A DNA stretch of 14,231 bases from Desulfobacteraceae bacterium (GCA_003819975.1 RPPU01000043.1:1-14231), one strand, 5' to 3'; shown: positions 6,021 through 12,595, numbered from the stretch's first letter. The notes: a model not told the origin generated them from the sequence alone. Translations and numbers: made by a program.

Positions 6021-6038
6021 AAGCATACTTTATGCCAA
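6021..6038 (-). promoter_or_regulatory. Sigma-54 promoter B (-24/-12)
   Basis: Minus strand reads TTGGCATAAAGTATGCTT, GG and GC 10 bases apart. It differs from promoters A and C at only three positions each. It points towards the MPRGDGTGP, NifU-like, ferredoxin and DUF364 genes. Confidence 0.82.
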
Positions 6039-6123
6039 TAGGATTCCAAGGAGAGGGAAAAGGTCAACCGATTGCAATGATTGACGATATGGGCCGGCGC
6101 CTATTTTGAGATGAAGCGATACG

Positions 6124-6172
6124 GTTGCTTATTTGCTACTGTGTGAATGTCATTTGAATGCAGACGCGCTAT
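6124..6172 (-). promoter_or_regulatory. Activator-binding sites upstream of promoter B
   Basis: The palindrome GTAGC-N6-GCAAC (minus strand) at 6124-6139 begins 88 bp from the promoter GG. A weaker copy at 6157-6172 (7 of 10 conserved bases) lies exactly 33 bp beyond. A conserved block ATTGACGATATGGG at 6080-6093 lies 44 bp from the GG, the same offset as in promoter C. Confidence 0.72.
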
Positions 6173-6180
6173 TTTCAGAT

Positions 6181-6212
6181 TTTTTAATCCCGTGTTTTCC
6201 GGGATCAAAAAA
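6181..6212. repeat. T6/A6-flanked hairpin repeat, copy 1
   Basis: The stem AATCCCG...CGGGATC, flanked by T6 on the left and A6 on the right, forms about 12 pairs around TGTTTTC. It overlaps the stop codon of the 236-aa gene. A near-identical copy is at 10398-10434, directly after the stop of the membrane ferredoxin gene. On neither strand does the hairpin end in a U-run. Confidence 0.7.
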
Positions 6213-6915
6213 CTTTCTCCACCAGGAAATATTGGTCCGGCTCGAGCCTGGCATAGAAAACAGCCCCCGGACAGGGCCGGACCAGTTTTTCGCGGTGTTC
6301 CTGTCCCAGGATGTCGAAAAGTTCCAAACAGCAAGAGCAGAGATGCGCGCTTTGGTCGAGCGAATAGGGGACCGGGCGCCCGTTTTTTTCAATATAAAAA
6401 ACCGGCCGGATAAAATTGGCGTGGTTGGCGGAATGAATGCGCCAAAGCTCGTCAAAAGTTTTTATTTCCGAACCCAATTTATGGGCCCAGCGCAGGTAAA
6501 TTCTTTTTTCATTGTCCGAAGCCCGGCCCCATTGCGGGGGCATTTGCCGCAAAAACTCCGGGGACTCGACCAGTTTTTCAATTTCCCGCGGACCGGCCTT
6601 GCGCGGCGGTTGAAAATCAAAAGGCCGGATCAATGCGGTTAAACGATCTTCGTACCCCTGAAGCTCAAAAGAACTGACGATCAGGAATTGTCCATTCTTT
6701 TCCGATGCCCGGTACCAGGCGCCGGCCCTGGGACAATGGTCCAGCCAAACCTCGGGGGCCACGGCGGCAATGCGCGTTAAAACGTCCAGGGGCGTACAGG
6801 TGACTCCTTTGGCGTGTTTCAGCCTGGCGCCCTTGGCTTCCAGTTCCGCGCCGAGGTCCGCTTCTTCCTGTTGGGTCAGCCAGTAGATGTATTTGACATT
6901 TTTTACGGGTTTCAT
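6205..6915 (-). CDS. Unrecognised 236-residue protein, last gene of operon C
   Basis: I do not recognise a family. The protein is soluble and basic to neutral, with no signal peptide or membrane segment. It opens MKPVKNVKYIYWLTQQEEAD, has a central stretch rich in aromatic residues (WLDHCPRAGAWYRASEKNGQ), a helix-rich middle with two Trp-containing segments (MPPQWGRAS, YLRWAHKLG), and a C-terminal Cys motif LCSCCLELFDILG followed by LVRPCPGAVFYA. The Cys cluster plus the later Cys could bind metal. GGAG eight bases before the ATG fixes the start. It follows the thioesterase with a 16-nt gap, so it should be co-transcribed with the radical SAM enzyme. Confidence 0.75.
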   Translation of the reverse strand: MKPVKNVKYIYWLTQQEEADLGAELEAKGARLKHAKGVTCTPLDVLTRIAAVAPEVWLDHCPRAGAWYRASEKNGQFLIVSSFELQGYEDRLTALIRPFDFQPPRKAGPREIEKLVESPEFLRQMPPQWGRASDNEKRIYLRWAHKLGSEIKTFDELWRIHSANHANFIRPVFYIEKNGRPVPYSLDQSAHLCSCCLELFDILGQEHREKLVRPCPGAVFYARLEPDQYFLVEKVF

Positions 6916-6931
6916 GAGGTTTACTCCAATA

Positions 6932-7405
6932 TTAAGGTATGGGGCGTTGCATGAATTTGGCTTCGGACCAGGCCACGATGTTTTTATCGACCGTGATTTC
7001 GCCTTTAAGAAGATAAAACGGCGGGCGTGAGGATAAAATCCGGGCTTTTATTTTCAAAGACGCATTGCAGGCGACGGGCTGCACGAAGCGAACGCGCAGG
7101 TCGCCGGTGTAGGCCCGGATCCCCCGATGAAACAAGCAGTGGGTCATGGCCTCGTCCAGCAACGCGGCGATGACGCCTCCGTGAAGGATTCCTTCATACC
7201 CCTGGAGATCGTCTTTGGCCGTGAATCGCGCCTTTACGCCGCCGTTTTCTTCGGCCTGGAAGGACAGGTTCAACGATTTCGGGTGCAGGTTCCCGCAAAG
7301 CAAACAGTGCGAGTGGCCGTTGCGGGCGATCAGGTTCGTTGCGTCCTTGATGTTCATGGGCGTTTGCAGCCGCACGGGGTTTTCGGGATAATCAATCATG
7401 GCCAT
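6932..7405 (-). CDS. PaaI-type hotdog-fold thioesterase
   Basis: A 157-residue protein of the PaaI/4HBT family (hotdog fold), which hydrolyses acyl-CoA thioesters. The hallmark LQGYEGILHGGVIAALLDEA (residues 88-100 carry ILHGGVIAALLDE) holds the catalytic-loop Gly-Gly and the helix Asp-Glu. Before it, CLLCGNLHPKSLNLSF matches the Cys-x-x-Cys-Gly opening of one PaaI subgroup. The last third (DLRVRFVQPV, FYLLKGEITV) gives the remaining strands. The start is ATG 7405 or the ATG two codons later; both overlap the end of the radical SAM gene, implying coupled translation. Why a thioesterase lies in a metal-cofactor-like operon is not clear; the substrate cannot be predicted. Confidence 0.85.
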   Translation of the reverse strand: MAMIDYPENPVRLQTPMNIKDATNLIARNGHSHCLLCGNLHPKSLNLSFQAEENGGVKARFTAKDDLQGYEGILHGGVIAALLDEAMTHCLFHRGIRAYTGDLRVRFVQPVACNASLKIKARILSSRPPFYLLKGEITVDKNIVAWSEAKFMQRPIP

Positions 7406-8384
7406 GCCGGCGCTTATCGGCTTTTTCCAAATTTTTTAAATAGAACATATGCCCATCGTATTTTATTTTCGTCAATAGCCCCCGGGCAACCAGCCGATCC
7501 AAAATTTTCCGCGAAGATCCGGCCCGCGACAGAAGCATGGCGACGGCCTCTTCTCTCATCGGATGAACGGCGGTTATGTCCAGGAGATCTTTTTCAATAT
7601 CGCCTGAAAAAGCAAAGGCATTTCCCTCGTAGCCGATCAGGCATTCCACCCTTTGCACTTTGTCGGTAAAAATCCGGTAAGCGCGATTGAGAGCTTCTTC
7701 CTTCGGGACACCGGCCCATTTCCGCGCCGGGGGACGGGTGGGGATGCTCAGATAGGCCGCATGGGGTTGCACCTTGCGGAGAAAATCGGCCACTTCCTTC
7801 ATGCAGTCGTCGTTGTCGTTGAGCCCTCCGACGAGCATTGTTTCCGTCACCAGTTTGCCGGTGAAAGCTTCGGCAAAGGCAAGGATCCCGTCCAGGATCA
7901 GGGGCAGCCGGAGGGCTTTATGAGGCCGATTGATCCGCTGCCAGGTCGTTTCCTGAACAGCGTCGATTTTCAAAGAAACCCAATCGACCGGGCCGAGTTC
8001 CGATCTTACGTCGGCGCGCCACAGGAGCGAGCTGTTCGTGATCACGCCGACAGGAACCTTCAGCGTTTTTAGGAGAGCGATTTCCCCGCCCAGATTCATG
8101 TCCAGGGTGGGTTCGCCGTCCGGCACAAAGGCCAGGTAATCGGTTTGTTCCGCCGTGGCCTCGGCTTTCAGCAACCTGTCCCGCACATCCCGGAAAATGA
8201 TTTCAGGCTCATAAAAAGGACGGCGTTTGTTGAGCTTTTGCGTGGTTCGCCCCACCTGGCAGTAGGCGCAATTGTAAGTACACACTTTGGCGGGAATGTT
8301 GTTGATTCCCAGGCTTTTTCCCAGGCGTCGGGACGGAACAGGCCCATACGAGTATCGGATGTCGCTTGGGGTCATGATCCTCAT
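7392..8384 (-). CDS. Radical SAM protein, COG0731 (wyosine-synthase/NifB-related) family
   Basis: A 330-residue radical SAM enzyme. The cluster motif C-x3-C-x2-C is CTYNCAYC (Cys 35, 39, 42), preceded by YGPVPSRRLGKSLGINNIP, which is characteristic of COG0731. FVPDGEPTLD provides the GE motif for SAM binding, VGVITNSSLL and WVSLKIDAVQE the core strands, and YLSIPTRPPARKWAGVP the barrel end. The C-terminal 70 residues (EEAVAMLLSRAGSSRKILDR onward) look like a winged helix with a possible nucleic-acid or partner role. The ATG at 8384 overlaps the FmdB stop (ATGA); ATG 8375 is the alternative. The long open frame upstream to 8618 overlaps FmdB and is not coding. Substrate unknown. Confidence 0.9.
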   Translation of the reverse strand: MRIMTPSDIRYSYGPVPSRRLGKSLGINNIPAKVCTYNCAYCQVGRTTQKLNKRRPFYEPEIIFRDVRDRLLKAEATAEQTDYLAFVPDGEPTLDMNLGGEIALLKTLKVPVGVITNSSLLWRADVRSELGPVDWVSLKIDAVQETTWQRINRPHKALRLPLILDGILAFAEAFTGKLVTETMLVGGLNDNDDCMKEVADFLRKVQPHAAYLSIPTRPPARKWAGVPKEEALNRAYRIFTDKVQRVECLIGYEGNAFAFSGDIEKDLLDITAVHPMREEAVAMLLSRAGSSRKILDRLVARGLLTKIKYDGHMFYLKNLEKADKRRHGHD

Positions 8385-8638
8385 TTGCACGGAGGTTTTC
8401 CGCAACGTTCCTGCCGCCCGCAACAGGTTGTACCGGTTTGCTCCAGGGAACACGATTCGCCGGTTTTCCCCGTTCGTCCGGGATTGGCTCCCTTGAGAAT
8501 GAAAGCGGTGCCGCCGCTGATCAGCCGCCGGACTTTCCCGCGGCATTGCGGACATTCCGAGATGGACGGTTCCGAGATGGCTTGGCGGCGCTCGAATTTC
8601 AAGCCGCAGATTTCGCATTCATATTCGTAAGTGGGCAT
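8381..8638 (-). CDS. FmdB-family zinc-ribbon protein, first gene of sigma-54 operon C
   Basis: An 85-residue protein of the FmdB/CxxC_CxxC_SSSS family. MPTYEYECEICGLKFERRQ and SECPQCRGKVRRLISG give the Cys 8, 11, 29, 32 zinc ribbon, and GGTAFILKG is the conserved family end. The tail (residues 51-85) adds five more cysteines (63, 72, 73, 79, 84) and may hold a second metal site. ATG 8638 is chosen for the family N-terminus and the GAGGAT six bases upstream; the ATG at 8656 gives six unconserved residues. It starts about 26 nt after the predicted transcript start of promoter C and overlaps the radical SAM gene by four bases. FmdB proteins are named from a formamidase locus and have mostly regulatory or unknown roles. 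Confidence 0.88.
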   Translation of the reverse strand: MPTYEYECEICGLKFERRQAISEPSISECPQCRGKVRRLISGGTAFILKGANPGRTGKTGESCSLEQTGTTCCGRQERCGKPPCK

Positions 8639-8673
8639 GTTCCGATCCTCTTTCATTTTATTTTTTATATGGA

Positions 8674-8691
8674 AAGCATTCTTTGTGCCAA
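8674..8691 (-). promoter_or_regulatory. Sigma-54 promoter C (-24/-12)
   Basis: Minus strand reads TTGGCACAAAGAATGCTT, with GG-N10-GC spacing. It lies 35 bp before the FmdB start and just downstream of the activator gene. Confidence 0.88.
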
Positions 8692-8777
8692 TAGGGTTTT
8701 GGAAGGGAAAAAAAGGATAACCTTTGGTAATAATTGACGATATGGGATCATTATCGGTTTTGGAAAAAAGTATTTGA

Positions 8778-8826
8778 GTTGCTAATCAGCTACTGTATAA
8801 ATTAAAGCCGGTAGCAGTAGCGTTAT
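8778..8826 (-). promoter_or_regulatory. Activator-binding sites upstream of promoter C
   Basis: GTAGC-N6-GCAAC (minus strand) at 8778-8793 begins 89 bp from the promoter GG. A partial copy at 8811-8826 (8 of 10 conserved bases) lies exactly 33 bp away and overlaps the stop codon of the activator gene. The block ATTGACGATATGGG at 8733-8746 is 44 bp from the GG, identical in sequence and offset to promoter B. Confidence 0.75.
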
Positions 8827-10232
8827 TTTTTTAAGGAACTCCGGGAGCGGCCGTCCCGGTTCGGAAGGGGGATTCCCAGTTTTTTCATTCTGCGGAAAAG
8901 GGTGGTTTTGTGAACGCCGAGTTCCCGGGCCGCGGCGAGACGGTTGTATTGGTTGCGTTCGAGCGCCATACGGATCGACTGGGCGTCGATCAGGTCGTGG
9001 GTGGAACGCAGGTCCGTCTCTTTGCCGGTCGATAAACCGCGGGCGGTCAGGTCATCCGGCAGGTGCTTGATATCGATCAGGCCTTTGGCGCAGACAATAA
9101 AGGAACGTTCGATCGCGTTTTCCAGTTCGCGCACATTGCCGGGCCAGTCATGGGCCATGAGCAGGGAAAGGGCTTCGGCGGTGATGCCGCGCACGGCTTT
9201 CTGCTGCAAACGATTATAGCGGTTGATGAACTGCTCCACCAGCAGGGGAATGTCTTCCTTGCGCCGGCGCAGGGGCGGCAGTTCGATGCGCACCACGTTG
9301 ACGCGGTAGTAGAGATCTTCGCGGAACAAGCCCTGCTTCATGCGTTCAGCCAGGTCCTTGTTGGTGGCGGCGATGATGCGCGCGTCCGTGGATTCGGAAC
9401 GGGTTGAACCCAGCGGTTCAAAGGTTTTTTCCTGGAGTACCCGCAGCAAGCGCACCTGGAGGGCGGGGCTTACTTCGCCGATCTCGTCCAGGAACAGGGT
9501 GCCGCCGCGGGCCAGGCTGAAGCGGCCCGGTTTGTCTTTTTGAGCGCCGGTGAAAGCGCCGGCTTTGTAACCGAACAACTCGGATTCCAGCAGGGTGTCG
9601 GGCAGAGCCCCGCAGCTTACGGCGATAAACGGCCCCTTGGCGTAGGGGCTTAGGCTATGAATGGTGCGGGCCAGCAACTCCTTGCCCGTGCCGGTTTCGC
9701 CGAGGACCAAAACCGTACTGGGGCTGTCGGCCACGGCCGGCAGAACTTCAAAGACTTTTTGCATGAGCGGGCTGCGGCTGGACAGGTCGCCGATGTGAAA
9801 ACGCGCGTCCAACTCGCGGCGCAAAGCTTCCACGTCGCTTAAATCGCGGAAGGTTTCGGCGCCGCCCTGAATCCGGTTTTTTTCGTCTTTTAAAACAGCC
9901 GTGGAAACGCTGATGGGAATACGATCGCCGCCGGCATTGATGATGAAACCGGAGCGGCCGATGATGGGCTTGCCGGTTTTGAGGGTGCGGCGCAAGGCGC
10001 ATTCGGCCTCGCACATGCTGGAATGAAAAACATCGGAACAAAGCCGGCCCAAGGCCTGTTTGCGGGAGACGCCCGTGATTTTCTCGGCAGCCCGGTTAAA
10101 GGAGGTTACGCGCCATTGCGGATCCACGGTGAAGACGCCGTCCGAGATGCTTTCCAGGATGGCGTCGGTCGGGGTTTTCACTTCCGGTTTTTTGGTTTTG
10201 CGAGGTTTAGCGGCCATGGTTCTTTTTAACAT
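8823..10232 (-). CDS. Sigma-54-dependent activator (PAS - AAA+ - Fis HTH)
   Basis: A 469-residue enhancer-binding protein. Residues about 22-135 are a PAS domain (AILESISDGVFTVDPQWRVT) with a Cys-x8-Cys-x3-Cys cluster at 65, 74 and 78, a possible redox or metal sensor. Residues about 148-385 are the AAA+ domain: Walker A GETGTGKE (178-185), the sigma-54 contact loop GAFTGA (225-230) and Walker B GGTLFLDE (243-250). Residues about 415-455 are a Fis-type helix-turn-helix (YNRLAAARELGVHKTTLFRR). There is no receiver domain, so phosphorylation control is unlikely. ATG 10232 is preferred, ATG 10217 is an alternative; the frame is open up to 10394 but not family-like. It lies next to promoter C and is the obvious regulator of promoters A-C, comparable to the cognate activator of the Desulfovibrio orp locus. 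Confidence 0.93.
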   Translation of the reverse strand: MLKRTMAAKPRKTKKPEVKTPTDAILESISDGVFTVDPQWRVTSFNRAAEKITGVSRKQALGRLCSDVFHSSMCEAECALRRTLKTGKPIIGRSGFIINAGGDRIPISVSTAVLKDEKNRIQGGAETFRDLSDVEALRRELDARFHIGDLSSRSPLMQKVFEVLPAVADSPSTVLVLGETGTGKELLARTIHSLSPYAKGPFIAVSCGALPDTLLESELFGYKAGAFTGAQKDKPGRFSLARGGTLFLDEIGEVSPALQVRLLRVLQEKTFEPLGSTRSESTDARIIAATNKDLAERMKQGLFREDLYYRVNVVRIELPPLRRRKEDIPLLVEQFINRYNRLQQKAVRGITAEALSLLMAHDWPGNVRELENAIERSFIVCAKGLIDIKHLPDDLTARGLSTGKETDLRSTHDLIDAQSIRMALERNQYNRLAAARELGVHKTTLFRRMKKLGIPLPNRDGRSRSSLKK

Positions 10233-10442
10233 AAATCCGGATTGATGCACTATGAAAAAATTACGAGCCCTTTTGAGCGAAATTGGAGGGCTTTTGCTTT
10301 TGTTCGGAGGGCGCGAGAATAATCTTGCTGCCCTCTTATGGCCTTGTCTTCCGAGTAGGGCCCCCCGGAAGACGTGTAGGCGCTTATAAGCCACACATTT
10401 TTTTTAATCCCATGTTTTTCGGGATCAAAAAAATTTAGACAC
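10233..10442. promoter_or_regulatory. Structured gap upstream of the activator gene
   Basis: The 210-nt gap holds several inverted repeats: GTCTTCCG (10346-10353) with CGGAAGAC (10366-10373), a bulged palindrome centred on CTTATAAG at 10374-10396, and GAGGGC (10307-10312) with GCCCTC (10330-10335). None has a clear U-run. I found no sigma-54 promoter or GTAGC-N6-GCAAC site here, so autoregulation by that route is not supported. Confidence 0.4.
10398..10434. repeat. T6/A6-flanked hairpin repeat, copy 2
   Basis: AATCCCATGTTTTTCGGGAT flanked by a T run on the left and an A run on the right. It matches the copy at 6181-6212 at nearly every base, and likewise sits just after a minus-strand stop codon. 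Confidence 0.7.
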
Positions 10443-11606
10443 CTATTTATTCTTTATATGTTCCGAGACAATGGAACGAAGTTCTTTCAAAAACACCTCC
10501 GGGCTTTTGCGCTCGGCAGCGGCGATATTTTTGAGCATTTCGTCCGGTTTCGTATCCGCGGGTAAATTCATGGACTTAAACAGGGTCTCCAGGGGGATGC
10601 CGAACTCGGTCGACACGACGCGGGGAGTCATGCTGCCTTTGATCAGAGCCGGGTCTTTCGCGCCAACGATACTCGTTAAAGCTTCGGCGGCGGAAGTGTA
10701 GCCCGTTTTCCACCAACCCAGTTGCTTGGATAACAATACGGGGCCGAAGAAGAGCACCAAGACGATCACCCCGTACAGCAGCCAATCGAGCCGGCGCCGA
10801 ACGAAATAAAAATCAATTGTTTTTTCTTTAGGGCAGACGGCGAGGCAATCCCCGCAAGCGAAACATTCGCCCGATTTGACCGCGGGTTGTGATTCGACGG
10901 CGATCTGCGCCGGGCAGGCTTGATCGCATTTTTTGCAATGGATGCAGGTTTGGTCGTTCCGGCGGATACGGGCGGGAGAGAGCTTGCTCAAAATTCCGAG
11001 AAAGGCGCCCATGGGGCAAAACCAGCGGCAGAAGTTGTTGGGCAGCCACAAAGAGCCGATCAGGGCCGCGAGCAGGAAAAGCGTTCCGATCAGGAATTCG
11101 TGATAGAGTTCTTGCCAGCCGGCGGCGATGTGGGCGTAACTTGCCCAGGGGTCATAGGGAGCATAGACCAGGGCTCCGGCTTTCCAGGTGGCGATCAGGA
11201 TGATCACGAGGCCCGCGTATTTGACCCCATGCAGGGCGTTTTCAGTGCGTTGGGGGACCTTTGTTTTCCTGATGCGCAGCAGGCGTCCCAGACGGTCAAA
11301 GAGTTTTTGCAAGGTTCCCAGCGGGCAGATCCAGCCGCAGAAAGCCCGGTTCAGCGCAATCGCCAAGAGCACGGTGGCGGCAAGGAGGATCAGGGTGGCC
11401 GGCATGATTTTTTCGATGTATTTGCCGGAGAGGACCAGCCGGTAAAGGGCTTCCAGACCGCCGAAGGGGCAGAAGACATGGATGTTGGGGGCGGCCAGCA
11501 CGCCCTTGAGCTGGTGCATGACCGCCAGGTAAGTGACAAATACAAGGATCGCGATGCGGACCGTGTACTGTAAAATTCTGGGCAGGTTTTCTTTGATGGT
11601 TTTCAT
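10443..11606 (-). CDS. NapH/CcoG-like membrane 4Fe-4S ferredoxin
   Basis: A 387-residue membrane iron-sulfur protein of the NapH/NosR C-terminal type. About six membrane helices are visible (for example residues 14-34, 66-87, 128-147, 170-188, 273-293). The paired Cys motifs are CGWICPLG (90-97) and CRWFCPMG (193-200), with a further CPFGG at 46. Two ferredoxin clusters follow: CIHCKKCDQACP (221-232) and CFACGDCLAVCPK (248-260). A helical C-terminal domain of about 85 residues (TEFGIPLETLFKSM) follows the last helix. Such proteins pass electrons between the quinone pool and cytoplasmic or periplasmic partners. ATG 11606 has GGAG upstream. It ends 210 nt before the activator; whether it belongs to the regulon is not shown, as no sigma-54 site precedes it. 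Confidence 0.88.
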   Translation of the reverse strand: MKTIKENLPRILQYTVRIAILVFVTYLAVMHQLKGVLAAPNIHVFCPFGGLEALYRLVLSGKYIEKIMPATLILLAATVLLAIALNRAFCGWICPLGTLQKLFDRLGRLLRIRKTKVPQRTENALHGVKYAGLVIILIATWKAGALVYAPYDPWASYAHIAAGWQELYHEFLIGTLFLLAALIGSLWLPNNFCRWFCPMGAFLGILSKLSPARIRRNDQTCIHCKKCDQACPAQIAVESQPAVKSGECFACGDCLAVCPKEKTIDFYFVRRRLDWLLYGVIVLVLFFGPVLLSKQLGWWKTGYTSAAEALTSIVGAKDPALIKGSMTPRVVSTEFGIPLETLFKSMNLPADTKPDEMLKNIAAAERKSPEVFLKELRSIVSEHIKNK

Positions 11607-12219
11607 TATGCACGCTCCTTTCTTAAAATGGGCTGATTTGAGTTGTAAATACAAAAATAGGGCTCGCGGAAACCCCGGACCCTTATAGAGTCCCGGACAA
11701 CGCGTAACCTCATAATACCATTTTAAATCGGTTCCCCTAACATTTTAATGATACCGTCACTGATTTGTAAGCATAGGATCAAATTGGGAATAAAGCCGGA
11801 AGGGAAAGCGCTTTTAATGTCCGGTCGATGCATAACCTCAAAGGCCGTGCTTACCTGGAAATCGGAAAGCCAAAGAAGCGGCTTGCCAGGAATCCCTCTC
11901 GATACCGAAACAGGGCTATTCCGTCGTTGCCGTCCGGAAACGGCGGAATTGTTTCAAACCGGTCGCTCCAACGTAAAATATAAAATCCTTTATTATACTT
12001 AACGTCGTCAAAGTAAAATAAAGGATTTTAAATGTGACTGAATCATATACCGGATTGCCAATGTTCGGCATTGTACCAGGAGACAAAAACATTAGCCGGA
12101 GGACCGGCCGTTTAAAAACCGCTGCTCGACCGGCAATGCGCCGACTGTCCGGTTTTATGTAAGCTACCCCAGCATGATAAGTTTCTATTGTATGGTTTCA
12201 GCCGGATATCGCTATGCCG
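11607..12219. other. Gene-poor spacer of about 610 nt
   Basis: I see no convincing gene. Next to the membrane ferredoxin start is a 22-bp imperfect palindrome at 11675-11696 (CCGGAC...GTCCCGG) centred on CTTATAGAG. Further right are a small stem GCCGT-CCGGAA-ACGGC near 11929-11945 and the strong hairpin listed separately. An 84-codon plus-strand and a 59-codon minus-strand open frame have no family resemblance. The region ends at an attC-like site and probably separates the core chromosome from the cassette-like segment. Confidence 0.5.
11981..12030. repeat. AT-rich 20-bp stem hairpin
   Basis: Bases 11981-12000 (TAAAATCCTTTATTATACTT) pair with 12011-12030 with a single mismatch, around the 10-nt loop AACGTCGTCA. 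It is isolated in a gene-poor spacer. It is not followed by a U-run and has no neighbouring gene to terminate. It could be the core of a small mobile element or a regulator site. Confidence 0.7.
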
Positions 12220-12277
12220 GTATAACGCCGAGCGGTGCGTCAAGTGAAGCGAGTCCGCTACCAGCAAAAGGTTGGGC
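12220..12277 (-). repeat. attC-like integron recombination site, after the antitoxin gene
   Basis: Read on the minus strand: R'' box GCCCAAC (12277-12271, perfect match to RYYYAAC), then L'' GCTGGTAGCGGAC, a central part, L' CCGCTCGGC, and R' box GTTATAC (12226-12220, one mismatch to GTTRRRY). L'' and L' pair (AGCGG with CCGCT, GCTG with CGGC). The antitoxin stop codon is four bases before the R'' box, as in gene cassettes. Confidence 0.8.
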
Positions 12278-12280
12278 CCC

Positions 12281-12586
12281 TTAGATATTTGCTTTGACCG
12301 CTTTCGCGTGTAATTTTAATCCAAGAGCGCCAATAACCTTAATGATTGTGTCAAAACCCGGAGATCGTTCTCCTGAAAGTGCTTTATAAAGGCTTTCGCG
12401 GGACAGACCGGCATCACGAGCAACTTGTGTCATGCCTTTAGCTCGTGCAATATCTCCAAGGGCTTTAGCAATAAAAGCGGCATCACCATTGGCTTCCTCA
12501 AGACAGGCTTCAAGGTAAGCAGCCATTTCTTCGGGAGTGCGAAGATGCTCGGCAACATCATATTTAGTGGTTTTTGTTTTTGCCAT
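12281..12586 (-). CDS. Addiction-module antitoxin, HigA-like (COG3636)
   Basis: A 101-residue antitoxin of the putative addiction-module antidote family. The N-terminal part (YDVAEHLRTPEEMAAYLEAC, residues 9-28) and AFIAKALGDIARAKGMTQ are hallmarks. The helix-turn-helix is about residues 52-75 (MTQVARDAGLSRESLYKAL), with SGERSPGFDTIIKVIGALGL after it. It should neutralise the upstream RelE-like toxin and repress the shared promoter. GGAG precedes the ATG, which is nine bases after the toxin stop; toxin-first order is typical of higBA-type modules. The stop is four bases from an attC-like site, so the module is probably a mobile cassette that can stabilise a cassette array. Confidence 0.9.
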   Translation of the reverse strand: MAKTKTTKYDVAEHLRTPEEMAAYLEACLEEANGDAAFIAKALGDIARAKGMTQVARDAGLSRESLYKALSGERSPGFDTIIKVIGALGLKLHAKAVKANI

Positions 12587-12595
12587 GATTTACTC

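Noticed and set aside
6080..6093. IHF-binding site as explanation for the conserved 44-bp-offset block
   Set aside because: The position suits IHF, but the TCAA and TTR parts are separated by three bases instead of four in B and C and are poor in A; kept only as an unidentified conserved block.
6181..6212. Intrinsic terminator at the end of operon C
   Set aside because: The hairpin has U before and A after it on both strands, the reverse of a terminator.
8385..8618. N-terminal extension of the radical SAM protein
   Set aside because: It overlaps the FmdB zinc-ribbon gene in another frame and lacks family likeness; the ATGA overlap start fits better.
1..8638. A nitrogenase (nif) cluster
   Set aside because: NifX and NifU family members are present, but no nifH, nifD, nifK, nifE, nifN or nifB is seen, and small NifX-like proteins are common in anaerobes for other purposes.
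10233..10394. 54-residue N-terminal extension of the sigma-54 activator
   Set aside because: The stretch covers several inverted repeats and does not resemble the N-terminus of this protein class.
11748..12002. 84-codon plus-strand open frame in the spacer
   Set aside because: No ribosome site, no recognisable domain, and it ends inside the AT-rich hairpin.
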